Below are positions 46,134 to 56,740 of a stretch of 64,000 bases of DNA, piece by piece (positions within the stretch are counted from its first letter, which is position 1; each line of letters starts with the position of its first letter). The notes under the pieces were generated by a model. The model did no database searches. It worked only from the letters and a program-made list of their open reading frames with translations, and had not been told where the DNA came from. This DNA comes from Endomychus coccineus (taxonomy: Eukaryota; Arthropoda; Insecta; Coleoptera; Endomychidae). The DNA is taken from the NCBI GenBank assembly GCA_958510875.1, contig OY294072.1, positions 3,410,001-3,474,000 on the forward strand, read 5' to 3'. The translations under genes and the position numbers were made by a program.

Positions 46134-49100
46134 ATGGTTTCAATCGCTAAAATCAGTGGGGATATTGTGAAAATTATCAATGAGGCTCAACAGGATTTAT
46201 TAAAATCAAAATTATCCCCTCAGGAAATAACAAAGTGGATAGGTTTCTGTACAAAGTACATTAGGACTTTTTCCAGGCATTTAACCAAAGACACCTTGAA
46301 TTTATCCTGTAAGAACCAACTTCAATGTAATATTGGGCATTTAAAAAGATTCAAAATTTTATTAGGGGTTCGAAATAAACCGCCCACAACTAATAAGAAC
46401 CGTAGTGAGCGAATCCGTTGGGAGGAAGGTAAATGCGCATTTTCCCAACGAATTCGAACTGGCTTTATAACGAACATTTCACATTTAGACCCGATAAATT
46501 TTTTATATGATGCTTTTCATCTTTTCAGCCCTAGAATCACCAAAATTTTATATACATACAATTTCATTAAGGTGAACACTACATTTTGTGGGGAATATAT
46601 GCGGCTCAATGCGATCGACGAGCTTATCCAAACAGAGTATAAATATTTCCACACCAAGTCCGCTCCGAAAGATGCTTTTACAAATTTATTGGAGTGGTTC
46701 AAGGAGAATGTAATTGACAAACTCCAAGTTAAGCTGGATGATTTTTCCGAACGTGGCTCGGGTTGGAGCATTAGGGAAGTTATCAGTTTGGGGGTGAATA
46801 TAAATAAGCATGAAACCATCAATTCAGGCTCTTCGTATATCGTTCTCCCGAAAGAAATACTCCTGAAGCGTGCTGTTATTAATATTAAAAATTATGATGA
46901 ATACTGTTTTGCGTGGGCAGTAACAGCGGGGCTACATCCAGCAGCAGCAAATACAGCTCGTGTTTCTTCATATCCACATTTTAGTAATGTTTTAAATTTA
47001 CAAAATCTAACATTTCCCCTTCCTATATCTCAAATTCCAACTTTCGAGAAAAATAACAATATTTCAATTCATGTATTCGTTTTTGGATTTATGTGGGGGT
47101 AATGAGCAGCAGCAGAGCGAACATGTGGAGAAATTGAAGGTTCTCCCTGCATATTTAACTAAAAATAAATTAGAGAGGCATTTTAATTTACTATTAATCC
47201 AAGATAAATATTATCGAGATGTAGAACCTGCGAAATCCCCAAATTTCATTGACCCCACCGTTAAATTTCACTATTGTCTAATTAAAAATTTATCGAGACT
47301 TGTAAATTCTCAAATTAGCTCGCACAACAAAACTTACTTGTGTGAGCGATGTTTAAATAATTTCAAGAGCGAGAATAAGTATAAAAATCACACTGAGGAT
47401 TGTGGTAAAATGAACATATGTAAAATTACTTTCCCCCAGGATGATTATTTAAAATTTAAGAATCACTCAAACAAACTACCCATACCATTTATTATTTATT
47501 TTGACTTTGAAGCTCTCCCATTACCTATTCAGAACTGCTCTCAATCTAATGTAAGTTCATATACGAACAAAACCCAGCTACACGAGGCGTATAGTGTTGG
47601 GTATTATTTAAAATGCCAATTTAACAATTCCCTATCACGATTTGATAGTTATAGGGGATTAGACCCGGCCAAATGGTTGACAGATGAACTAGATAAAATT
47701 GGGGAATTTATCGATCTAAAACTTAAATCTATTGTACCTATGGACTTGAATGGTATTAGTTTCCTTGATATAATGAAGGAAACGAAATGTCATATTTGCG
47801 AGAGACAGTTCGAAGAGGGGGATGTTCGTGTTAGAGATCATTGCCATTTCACGGGCAAATATCGAGGATTAGCCCATCAAGATTGTAATCTTAATTATAA
47901 ATATCGATTCGTAGTGCCTGTTGTGGCTCATAACCTCAGTGGGTACGATATGTTTTTGCTGATTCGAGATATAGCCAAATCGTCCAAACAAAATATTAAA
48001 GTACTCCCAATCAATAAAGAGAAGTATATTAGTTTCACTAGAAGTACGGAAAACTCTGTGGTTAAATTTCGTTTCATCGATTCATGTAGGTTTTTAGATT
48101 CAAGCTTGGACAAATTAGTGTCATATTTGAAGGTGGAGGACTTGAATATTTTGAAAAGCGAGTTGAAAAGCGAGTTTGCGCACTTATCCGATGATAAATT
48201 TAAATTACTAACTCGTAAGGGAGTATTTCCCTATGAACACTTAGTTGAACGAGGAAAATCTTCCTCCAATCTATGAACACTTAGATGAATGGGGTAAATT
48301 GAACGAGGAAAATCTTCCTCCAATAGAGAAATTTTTTAATAAATTACGCGACGAATCGATAAGTGAGGATGATTATAGGCATGCTCAAACAATTTGGACT
48401 AGTTTTAATTGTGGAAATTTAGGTGATTATTCAGATTTATATTTGAAGACAGATGTTTTATTATTGGCCGATGTGTTTGAGAATTTTCGCAGCAAATGTA
48501 TGGATCTTTTTGCTTTAGATCCAGCCCACTATTTCACGGTTCCCTCCTTCACGTGGGACTGTATGTTGAAATATACGAATGTATCTTTACAATATTTGAA
48601 AGACATCGATATGGTCTTATTTGTGGAGAAGGGAATTCGTGGAGGTGTGAGTCAATGCAGTAATCGATTTGCAAAGGCTAATAATAAATACATGAATAAT
48701 CACGACCCCGAAAAAGAGACAAGTTACCTCATGTATTTTGACGTTTGTAATTTGTACGGATGGGCTATGATTCAATATTTGCCCTATGATGGTTTCAAGT
48801 GGGTTGAAAATCTCGATGATGTAGACGTAAGAAACGTCTCAGACGAAAGTCCAATTGGCTACATATTGGAAGTCGATTTAGATTACCCAGCTGAACTACA
48901 TGATCTGCATAAAGATCTCCCTCTTTGTCCCACTCACACAGCACCACCCGACAGCAAATTAACTAAATTACTAACAACTCTCCACAATAAATCGAAATAT
49001 ATCATTCACTATCGAAATTTAAAACAATGTTTGGCGCTGGGGATGGTGCTGAGAAAAGTCCATAGAATTTTGGAATTTAAGCAAGCTCCGTGGCTTAAAG

Positions 49101-49975
49101 CATACATAGATCTCAACACTAGATTGAGAGCAGCTTCTAAAAATGCGTTTGAAATAGCTCTCTTCAAGCTGCTGATCAACGCAATTTTCGGTAAATCTAT
49201 GGAGAATGTACGGAAGCATAGACTAGTTAGATTAGTTAATAAATGGTATGGACCCTTTGGGGCTCGCTATTATATTTCCCAACCTAATTTTAATAGCAGC
49301 AAGATATTTGAGGAGAATTTGGTGGCCATAGAACAGAATAAATTAGAAGTTTTATTCAACAAACCCATCTATGTGGGGATGTCTATTTTGGACATCTCCA
49401 AAACCTGCGTTTACGATTTCCATTATGGCTTCATGTTGAAATTATACAAAGACCCTGGATTGATGCGATTATGTTACACTGATACTGACAGTTTGATTTA
49501 CCATATTATTACAAACGATGACATTTATGAGTCAATTATAAATAGAAATATCGGGAAATTTGATACGAGTGATTATGCTCCAGACAACCTCTTTAATATT
49601 CCGCAGGTCAACAAAAAAGTAGTAGGCTTAATGAAAGACGAGAACAAAGGGCTTTTGATGGATAAGTTCGTTGGTTTGCGGGCAAAAATGTACAGCTTCA
49701 CTGTTCAAAATCAAAATCGCGATGATGACGTCACAAAGAAAGCCAAAGGGGTGCGCGATTATGTCTTACGAAATACGATAACATTCGAGGACTACGTTAG
49801 ATGTCTGGAAGAGAACATAGAGATGTATCGCGTCCAGAGATCTATCCGCTCTTTTGACCTTAAGTTATACACAATTGAGCAGAATAAAGTCGCTTTGAGC
49901 CCCTTTGATAATAAACGGGTTATATTGGGGGATAAAACAAGCACCCTACCTTATGGACAATATTCTTTAGGTTAG
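46134..49975 (+). pseudogene. polB: Gene E copy 2: protein-primed family B DNA polymerase, broken
   Basis: Same start (MVSIAKISGD) and motif order as copy 1, with Exo I-III, DHCHF finger, Pol A YFDVCNLYGWAM, Pol B and YTDTDS all present. Two lesions: one extra T near 47082 shifts the frame, and a ~40-base partial duplication near 48245-48290 (the EERGKSS/NEENLPP region repeated) shifts it again. The three open pieces are 46134-47102, 47071-48276 and 48245-49975. The polymerase catalytic domain lies within the last piece. These lesions are at different places from those in copy 1. Confidence 0.95.
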
Positions 49976-50203
49976 AATTAAGATTTTTGATGTTTTTAAA
50001 TTTGGGTAGTAGTAGTAGTTGTGTAAATTATATATGTATTTTTGTTTTTAAATTAGTGGGGTTAAGATATTTTGTAAGTAAGTATAATTATACACATTTT
50101 TGATTGATTCAGATGATTGGCTGTATGTATTTTTCTTCATCCTATTAAATATTTTATGAGGAAGTTGGGTGTTTTAATAAACCAAAAATAATAGCATCAA
50201 TTT
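49976..50203. other. Convergent intergenic gap E/F (copy 2)
   Basis: As in copy 1 but shorter, with fewer GTA repeats; AATAAA-type signals on both strands near 50190-50205. Confidence 0.4.
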
Positions 50204-50932
50204 TTATTGTTCAAAATCATACATAACTTTATTTTTATAGAAAAATAACATTTCTCTAAGTGTATTGGTCAATAAACAGTCGGGCGAAATACCGATAAAA
50301 CAATACAAGAGGGCCATTTCATCGGGCTGCTGCTGATGCTGGTCTCTCGTACTTTTAATCATATCAATAACATTATGATAGTATGTGGAAAATCCAAAAT
50401 GTTCCAGAAAAGACATTCGATGTGATAGCACTTCATCGTTGATTCGAATTATTTCTCGAACATCTTCCTCACACAACCACACATGGATATTGTGCTTTGT
50501 AACTTGAAGTAATTTAACATTATTGAAGTACACAAGTTGAACTATTTGACAGTATTCATCGGATAATATGGGGGCCCCATCGAAATCTGATTGTAGACTT
50601 GTGAAGAATTCGGTGATTTTCACTCGTAGAATATCGATGAAATCGATCCATTCCAGCAGGCTAAAGCTGACTTTACAATTTTGGGTAAGTTGAATGAGTG
50701 AGATTGTAGGTGAGAGGGTTCGCACAGGACTCAATCCACATTTGATTTCATAACTTGCCCCCACCAACGGGTACGTTGTATTCATCAAAAGGAATGGTTC
50801 GTCTTTTGCCTTCATCTCAAACTCTTCTAAAAGCCGATCCAACTCGAAAGAACTGCTGCTGCTGCTTATATCTTCACCAACACTATCCTGGGACAACATC
50901 TTATTAAAACTGTTCTGAATTGTTCGATTCAT
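50204..50932 (-). CDS. Gene F copy 2: unknown protein, intact
   Basis: 242 residues from MNRTIQNSFNKM (first true ATG). A serine run and acidic segment (residues ~15-45), then a conserved globular domain: YEIKCGLSPVRTLSP, LLEWIDFIDILRVKITEFF, YCQIVQLVYFNNVKLLQVTK, VWLCEEDVREIIRIND, and ISPDCLLTNTLREMLFFYKN at the end. No family recognised; no membrane span or signal. Last gene of the leftward cluster in both copies. Confidence 0.65.
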   Translation of the reverse strand: MNRTIQNSFNKMLSQDSVGEDISSSSSSFELDRLLEEFEMKAKDEPFLLMNTTYPLVGASYEIKCGLSPVRTLSPTISLIQLTQNCKVSFSLLEWIDFIDILRVKITEFFTSLQSDFDGAPILSDEYCQIVQLVYFNNVKLLQVTKHNIHVWLCEEDVREIIRINDEVLSHRMSFLEHFGFSTYYHNVIDMIKSTRDQHQQQPDEMALLYCFIGISPDCLLTNTLREMLFFYKNKVMYDFEQ

Positions 50933-50990
50933 GACCCTCAAGCCAAATATTCACACCTCGCACATGCGCAGCTCATTAGCAGCATATTTC

Positions 50991-51569
50991 TTAGATGTGA
51001 TCGGAAGTTTGGATCAGAACATCGAAGCATAAAACTTGTAGTGTTGGGGGAGGAGAAAATTTGTGGTGTTGGTTGCGTTCCCCACACGAGTCGAAGAAGA
51101 AAGTTTTATTAGGAAGTCCTCTACGAATCCCTCGTAGATCCATTATTTCATTTCGGTAAGGGAGAAGCGCGACCCGATAAAAATCAACACCAATTTCACT
51201 CTGTAGCACTCTGTAACAATCAAGTATATACGATCCTGGTTTGGGGATTATACCGGGAACTTGGTGTAATATGAAATTCTTCCATCTATTTTCGTATATA
51301 AAGTAGCCTTCAACATTCATATCAATTATCTCCCAGTCGTTTTCGGATGGGTTGAAATCTCCTCCGAAATAGAAAATATCCACATACGCGCATTCTTTCA
51401 CAGCTCCAATGATGAACGTTACAAATTCTCCTGCGATTATCCAATTTTTCGAGGGTAATTGTAATTCTTCGATGTTTTCCATCAAATTTGGCGGACTTTT
51501 AAATTGTTTTGCATCGTACACGGTGGTAACTATATTATGAGCAAAACTGTTGTATAATTGCGAAGACAT
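50991..51569 (-). CDS. Gene G copy 2: unknown, possible nucleotidyltransferase-like
   Basis: 192 residues from MSSQLYNSFAHN. The frame is open further upstream but without ATG. Core: NWIIAGEFVTFIIGA, YVDIFYFGGDFNP about ten residues later, then FIYENRWKNFILHQVPG. The AG.F......D.F spacing recalls nucleotidyltransferase-fold proteins, which use G-S/G-G followed by paired aspartates; only one aspartate is clear here, so the call is tentative. About 60 bases separate it from F. Confidence 0.5.
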   Translation of the reverse strand: MSSQLYNSFAHNIVTTVYDAKQFKSPPNLMENIEELQLPSKNWIIAGEFVTFIIGAVKECAYVDIFYFGGDFNPSENDWEIIDMNVEGYFIYENRWKNFILHQVPGIIPKPGSYILDCYRVLQSEIGVDFYRVALLPYRNEIMDLRGIRRGLPNKTFFFDSCGERNQHHKFSPPPTLQVLCFDVLIQTSDHI

Positions 51570-51638
51570 TTTCACGCAGACTGATTCGATTATTTGACTT
51601 TCACCACCAGTCAAATGGAAGACATGCGCAGTAGCACA

Positions 51639-52559
51639 TTATACAACTTCAGAATTTTCGATCCAACTTTTCTCTTTCATACCATACCATTTCACATACA
51701 TTTTGTTACCCTTCTTTCGGAGCACCTTCTCAATCAAATAAACGTCTGGCTGTTTGGTTTTCTGCAATTCTTCCTCGTAGAAACAACCGCTGATTGGTGC
51801 GTTGGTCATATCTTCTAGTAGATATGTGACTGGGTTGGTAATTTTAACTTTGATGATTTTAAATAATTCAGCACTCCAATTGGGCGTAAATCCCTTCTCA
51901 AAAATATGTTTAGCTTTACTTATTCGCACAATATCCCCCACATGGTATTTGTGAGGTAGGGCCAACTTAATGTGTGAGTAAGATTGCTTCAATATGCGAC
52001 TTTCATTCTGTTTCGTAACCTTGAACGGAGCCATTTTTATAGTTCTATGTTTACGTTGATTATATTTTTCGGTGACTTCTTGAAGTGTATCCACCCATTT
52101 GTATTTCCCGCTCAAACTGAATCGCTTGTAGATCGCTTCTTTCAACGTTCGAATGACACGTTCAGCAATGGTGGCTTTCTTCACAGAATACGTATTATAA
52201 TGGTTGATTTTATGTTTTTTCATTAGCTCGTCAAAGTGCCTGTTGAAGAATTCTTTACCTTGATCGCTTTGTAGGTTCCTAGGCGTACGATGTCCTTCTA
52301 GTAATATAGAATTGACTGCTTTCCGAACCTCTTCGGCCGATTTCGTTTTCAGCGGGCGTGTCCATAAAAATTTCGAGAAGCAATAGATCACAACCAAAAT
52401 GTATTTAAACCCTCGATTTTCGCGCGCATAATTACCCATTTCAGCAAGATCCATTTGCCACAAGTCATCCAACCCTTTTATGATTGTTCTGCGACGTTTA
52501 AAATTCTTTCTAACAGGCTTATGAAGCTCATCAACCACCTGCGCTTTACCCTTCATCAT
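51639..52559 (-). CDS. Gene H copy 2: integrase with chromodomain
   Basis: 306 residues, frame intact. The N-terminal KPVRKNFKRRRTIIKGLDDLW arm is typical of Polinton integrases. Catalytic triad: D in LWQMDLAEM, D in LQSDQGKEF, E in AERVIRTLKE. Then WSAELFKIIKVK (SH3-like) and a C-terminal chromodomain-like YLIEKVLRKKGNKMYVKW. The highly conserved aspartate of VVIDCFSKF (as in copy 1) is tyrosine here, which may impair folding although it is not one of the three metal ligands. The start overlaps the gene I stop by 4 bases (ATGA). Confidence 0.93.
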   Translation of the reverse strand: MMKGKAQVVDELHKPVRKNFKRRRTIIKGLDDLWQMDLAEMGNYARENRGFKYILVVIYCFSKFLWTRPLKTKSAEEVRKAVNSILLEGHRTPRNLQSDQGKEFFNRHFDELMKKHKINHYNTYSVKKATIAERVIRTLKEAIYKRFSLSGKYKWVDTLQEVTEKYNQRKHRTIKMAPFKVTKQNESRILKQSYSHIKLALPHKYHVGDIVRISKAKHIFEKGFTPNWSAELFKIIKVKITNPVTYLLEDMTNAPISGCFYEEELQKTKQPDVYLIEKVLRKKGNKMYVKWYGMKEKSWIENSEVV

Positions 52560-53377
52560 TTTCTTGGATCGATCTGTGTTGACGGAGCTAATAACTTTTG
52601 TGGTGGTGGGGAGGTGGTAGGAGCTCTTTTATAGGGATGATGATGATGTGGCGGTGCTTCACCTTTTGCTTTTTTTGTTATCGTCTCCGCAGCCGTCTCC
52701 AAACTGGTGATAATAATCGCTTGTTCTATTTGTGATAGATTGCTTTCGATGGTCTGTATACGTGCGATCAAGGCCTGATCATTAGTACTGCGCGTTTTAT
52801 AGTCTAATTCTATAGTTATCAGTTTACTATTGATGGCCTGTATACTTTTGAATAGGTTGGCATATTTTGAAGTGTTTTCTTGATCGTTACTGATGAGTGT
52901 TTTATAGTCTTCACGTATTTTATTCAATAATTTTCCAAGATTCAGCTCATTCGCTTCAATAGCTTTGGATGATGCTATCATACCATCTATAAGTTTTTCA
53001 ATTTTAATTCTATTTTGGGTTGTAGAATCAATCAGTGGGTCGATGATTTTTTTATTCTCATCCTGTATACTTTGTTTTATGGCTGCAGAGTGAACATAAC
53101 TTTGATTTTTGTATGACTGTATTTCGGTACGGAGAATCTTCAATTCTTCGTTTATATTCGTATCCACTTTAGTGATGGCGTTATCTACATATACTTTGTT
53201 CGTAACATCATTAGCGGAGATAGGTATTTTCACATTGCAAATTTTCAAATTTTCCATATCTACATCACCGTCGGGCGTGTGCCTTAAAATGTTCATAAAC
53301 ATCGATTTGCGTTTGAAAACATCGATGATGCTATCGCCCGACAACGCAGATCGCCTACCGAACTTATCAAGACTCAT
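52556..53377 (-). CDS. Gene I copy 2: fibre-like coiled-coil protein, intact
   Basis: 273 residues. After a basic start comes NLKICNVKIPISANDVTNKV then YVDN: the TNKxYVD signature found at the base of many trimeric fibres. Residues ~70-220 are heptad-like (KIEKLIDGMI, SIQAINSKLITIELDY, IQTIESNLSQIEQAI), predicting a long coiled coil. The tail is proline-, histidine- and lysine-rich (HHHHPYKRAP). It could be the vertex fibre or spike, by analogy with adenoviral fibres; that is inference. Shares an ATGA overlap with integrase H. Confidence 0.7.
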   Translation of the reverse strand: MSLDKFGRRSALSGDSIIDVFKRKSMFMNILRHTPDGDVDMENLKICNVKIPISANDVTNKVYVDNAITKVDTNINEELKILRTEIQSYKNQSYVHSAAIKQSIQDENKKIIDPLIDSTTQNRIKIEKLIDGMIASSKAIEANELNLGKLLNKIREDYKTLISNDQENTSKYANLFKSIQAINSKLITIELDYKTRSTNDQALIARIQTIESNLSQIEQAIIITSLETAAETITKKAKGEAPPHHHHPYKRAPTTSPPPQKLLAPSTQIDPRK

Positions 53378-53410
53378 TATATAAATGCTGTGAGGTGGAA
53401 GTAATCAATA

Positions 53411-54280
53411 CTAATATATGATGTCCGCCTCTCTTAGTTCATTTATTATAGCGACAATTTCATTATCGTGCGAAGTATTTCCAGCTTATTGCGATGCCAT
53501 CAGTAGTTTTAGTCGGTCCACCAGCTCGTTTGGATCATCCCAAAAAATATATTCCATAGGCTTCTTGTTGTATGTCAAATGTAAACCGCTACCGCTTGCT
53601 ACTGTCGAAGTCGTCTCTGACAACGAGGTTGATTGAAACATAGGTTTAATTATGGACATGTACTTTGGTGCATTGGTACCCTTCAAACGACCGTTAATAT
53701 TTTTATGTGCATTTGTTAACCTCAAAATTTCTTTGTATGCTGCTCGATCTTTATTCGTAAATTTTCTGGGTGTTTTGTAGAATATGAGCTCGTACAATCC
53801 AGGTGTTCCCTGTGCGCCATATCCTACGGTTTCGATATTCTCACCGAATATTATCTTTTTAAAACCGAGAATCCACCCGGTAGAGCTCGCATCATAAACA
53901 GGGCCATATACTTCATCGATTTTCTTGTTGTTTTCCCAATGTTCTTGAACGTATTTACGCACTTGTGGTGGATAATTTGTAAGTGAAGGTTCAATCTCAG
54001 TCATAGCATCATCGAACGCGTCATCATCCTCCTCCCCCTCCTCTTCCTCATCATCGACATCATCTTTAGGTTCTAATTTTATTTCTTTTTTCATCGACTG
54101 CGCAGCAGGATGTTTAATTGTTGTAACGATCGCTTTCAATGGTGTGGCGATAGGTTTGAACAGTTGTTCTATTGATTCGTCTTCTTCAGATTTACCTAGT
54201 TTCAAGGCTAGATATTTCTTTCTTATAGACTTACTCAATTCGAAGATTTTTCGCTTACGTGCTAACTGTTCAACATCCAT
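53411..54280 (-). pseudogene. Gene J copy 2: DUF8207-like protein, truncated
   Basis: Same gene as 25263-26156 but with TAA at 53486-53488 in place of a glutamine codon in the LLMASQ..GN motif. This removes the last ~25 residues, including the conserved IINELREA end. Remaining product 264 residues. The acidic stretch is shorter than in copy 1. The WDDPNELVDRL form here is the more typical family spelling. Confidence 0.75.
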
Positions 54281-54306
54281 CTTGTATTTGGAGTGAAATT
54301 AACAAT

Positions 54307-54996
54307 TCACGTTTTTATATATACATCGAAACCTTTGCGGTATCTGCCATCGTTCAAGTCGAAATCCTTAGCAATGACCAAAGTTCCAAAATTATCCGTC
54401 CAACACATGGCGCACATCTTCTTGAACTGATTGAAATCGACGTCTGGTGATACGTGCTCATCAAATACATGCTTCAAATTGATCTCGTCCTGCTTGAAAA
54501 GAACGATCAAATTACAATTGTCACGGATCAATTGTTTCGGTATTTTCGAGTACGTTTGACACAGATATGCCGCATCGATATTCTTATGTCTACACATGGA
54601 ATAGTATTCCAGAATTTTTTGCTGACCCTCGCACGCGATGTCATCAAAAAGAAATATGGAATTAGCTCTAGCCTCGTTCGGACTTATTATTTCCTCGTTG
54701 TCTTTATAGGGAAAATAACCGACACCTTTAACACGATCTAAAACTTCCTGCAACAGCTGATACTTGGGCTGATACAACGACTTTGAGTATACGTAGACGT
54801 TTTTGAACTTTGCCCCATTAGGATTGAATAATAGCGATAACATCACGTTCGTTTTTCCACACCCACTAGGGCCACAAATTATCGCACGAAAAGAGTCTGG
54901 TAACAATTTACCATGTTTACCTACGCGATTAGTATTCGTCGACCCTAGATCTGAATTTTCTATGGGCAGTGTCTGCTCTTGTTGAACGGTCTTCAT
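54307..54996 (-). CDS. Gene K copy 2: packaging ATPase
   Basis: 229 residues from MKTVQQEQTLP (the open frame extends 6 codons upstream without ATG). Walker A GPSGCGKTN, Walker B IFLFDDIA, and QTYSKIP as in copy 1. The C-terminus is a few residues shorter than in copy 1. Confidence 0.93.
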   Translation of the reverse strand: MKTVQQEQTLPIENSDLGSTNTNRVGKHGKLLPDSFRAIICGPSGCGKTNVMLSLLFNPNGAKFKNVYVYSKSLYQPKYQLLQEVLDRVKGVGYFPYKDNEEIISPNEARANSIFLFDDIACEGQQKILEYYSMCRHKNIDAAYLCQTYSKIPKQLIRDNCNLIVLFKQDEINLKHVFDEHVSPDVDFNQFKKMCAMCWTDNFGTLVIAKDFDLNDGRYRKGFDVYIKT

Positions 54997-55068
54997 ATTG
55001 TGAGGTAGTTTCAATCTGATGATTGCTTTTATAAATAGAAACGTTCGAAGATCGTGAGCGCAGTATCA
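54997..55068. promoter_or_regulatory. Divergent K/L promoter (copy 2)
   Basis: TATAAATAG near 55030-55038, with CAGT about 32 bases on, directly before the L ATG at 55069; the interval length is the same as in copy 1. The TATA flank is changed (TTTTATAAATAG) but the box is kept. Confidence 0.6.
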
Positions 55069-55857
55069 ATGTTGATCTATCAGGGTGAAGGTCTGCTGAA
55101 TTCGCTCATAAACAGTCTCCCGTTCGAAGTACATATTCCATCATATCAATTCTGCGGCCCAGGTACTAAGCTACAGAAGCGACTTGCGCGTGGTGATAAA
55201 GGTGTTAATCAGTTGGATTCGGCCTGTTGCGAGTACGACATAGCTTATTCCCAGCACAAATCTCTAGAAGATCGTCATAAGGCCGATAAAATATTAGAGG
55301 ACGCAGCTTGGCAACGTGTTAAATCTAAGGACGCTAAGGCTGGTGAAAGACTAGCTAGTCTATTGGTTACCGGGGGAATGAAAGTTAAACGTAAACTAGG
55401 AATGGGTCTTAGGAAACGTGCTGCTGGTGGTCGCCGTCGTGGAGGATGTTGCTTTCGGAAAGATATATTGGGACATATTTCCAAGTCTATGGAACCGTCT
55501 GCATCGTTGCGAAAGTCTGCTATGAATGCATTGAAAGCTGCACGCATAGCTATTAAGCGAGTCGGTGGTAAAAAGCAAGTTAAAGTACCACGCATAATAC
55601 CACTACCAAAATCTGGAGGATTCCTACCATTATTACTACCTATTTTGGGTGCACTGGGGGCCTTAGGGTCTGTGGCGGGTGGTGCAAGTGCCATAGCCAA
55701 TACAGTAGTTAATGCTAAAAACGCCAAAAAGAAACTTGAAGAGGATAAGCGTCACCATGCAGCAATGGAGTCATTAGGTAAAGGATTATACTTGCGAAAG
55801 AATGCGAAAGGAGGATTTGGACTGTTTTTGAAGAAACAACAAAAAAACTTCCAATAG
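55069..55857 (+). CDS. Gene L copy 2: PLA2/pX-like minor virion protein with altered active site
   Basis: 262 residues from MLIYQGEGLL. The calcium loop is canonical (CGPGTKL) but the catalytic pair reads YD in CCEYDIAY where copy 1 has HD in CREHDIAY, so the lipase should be inactive. Downstream: basic RKRAAGGRRRGGCC, the pX-like AARIAIKRVGGKKQVKVPR and the hydrophobic LLLPILGALGALGSVAGG. The slippery site is intact at the end. Confidence 0.85.
   Translation: MLIYQGEGLLNSLINSLPFEVHIPSYQFCGPGTKLQKRLARGDKGVNQLDSACCEYDIAYSQHKSLEDRHKADKILEDAAWQRVKSKDAKAGERLASLLVTGGMKVKRKLGMGLRKRAAGGRRRGGCCFRKDILGHISKSMEPSASLRKSAMNALKAARIAIKRVGGKKQVKVPRIIPLPKSGGFLPLLLPILGALGALGSVAGGASAIANTVVNAKNAKKKLEEDKRHHAAMESLGKGLYLRKNAKGGFGLFLKKQQKNFQ
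55842..55848 (+). promoter_or_regulatory. -1 ribosomal frameshift slippery heptamer (copy 2)
   Basis: A_AAA_AAC in the gene L phase, 6 bases before the L stop, identical to copy 1. Confidence 0.7.
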
Positions 55858-56219
55858 AGCTACCCAATAGGCCATTGTACGACGTGGATTTGGCGCGTTT
55901 CGCGAAGAAAATGAAAATACCACATTTTCGAGGTGTCTTTATGCGAGACAATTTACCTAAGAGACGCCCCTGGAGACAAGAATGCGCCATTATGAATTTG
56001 GATTCGATCAAAAACAACGGTACTCATTGGGTGGCCTTTAGAAAAATAAATAATCAAGTGGAATACTTTGACTCTTTTGGAAATTTAAAACCCCCAAAGG
56101 AACTTGTTCGATATCTGGGTGGTGGTGGGGTTAGAATTTTCTATAATAACGACACTTATCAAAAGTATGATCAGGTGATTTGTGGACATTTATGTTTGAA
56201 ATTTCTCAGTTCTACGTAA
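55848..56219 (+). CDS. Gene M copy 2: adenain-type cysteine protease
   Basis: Same -1 frame arrangement and length as copy 1, and all landmark residues are kept (GTHWVAF, YFDSFG, CGHLCL). Only a few residues differ from copy 1, consistent with constraint until recently. Confidence 0.9.
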   Translation, partial: LPIELPNRPLYDVDLARFAKKMKIPHFRGVFMRDNLPKRRPWRQECAIMNLDSIKNNGTHWVAFRKINNQVEYFDSFGNLKPPKELVRYLGGGGVRIFYNNDTYQKYDQVICGHLCLKFLSST

Positions 56220-56240
56220 ACATCTGACGTGTGAGGAGTC

Positions 56241-56711
56241 ATGTCGGAGCCCTACGATATATTTATCCGAAAGATTATACAACAACTTTCTGTTGAAGTT
56301 TCGAGGGGTGGAATTACAACAATCATCAGATATGTATATGATAATCTAATAAAGGCAATGGAAAAACCTTCAAGCGAGCTGACCCAAAGAGACTTATTAT
56401 TTCTACCGATGGAATACATTCTAAAACATTTGGATTTGGTGTCTCTCAATCAAAATGAGGTTCCGAAATATATGTTCCAATCCCTTTACCGTTACATGCG
56501 GTGTACGGAACATATCGACGAAGATTGTGATTGTCTACCGCCTCCACGCAAACTATGTTCCCAATGTTTATCTGAACAGATTTCCAAGGTTATGGAGACC
56601 GAGGGAATAACGCAGCATGAGAAGCAGGTGTTGATTGATGAAGTGTGCCGAGACGATCCATACTTTATAAAATCATACTTATTCCATCTATTAATGTTAA
56701 AATATAAATAG
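56241..56711 (+). CDS. Gene N copy 2: unknown cysteine-containing protein, intact
   Basis: 156 residues. Helical N-terminal half (SEPYDIFIRKIIQQL, RYVYDNLIKAMEKP), then CTEHIDEDCDCLPPPRKLCSQC, a possible zinc cluster, then a helical end with EKQVLIDEVCRDDPYFIKSY. No family recognised. Its stop overlaps the TATA box of gene O. Confidence 0.65.
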   Translation: MSEPYDIFIRKIIQQLSVEVSRGGITTIIRYVYDNLIKAMEKPSSELTQRDLLFLPMEYILKHLDLVSLNQNEVPKYMFQSLYRYMRCTEHIDEDCDCLPPPRKLCSQCLSEQISKVMETEGITQHEKQVLIDEVCRDDPYFIKSYLFHLLMLKYK

Positions 56712-56737
56712 AAATGTTACAATAAATTCTTATCAGT
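56703..56737 (+). promoter_or_regulatory. Gene O core promoter (copy 2)
   Basis: TATAAATAG 56703-56711 and TCAGT 56733-56737, the same 32-base spacing as in copy 1 although bases between them changed. Confidence 0.6.
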
Positions 56738-56740
56738 ATC

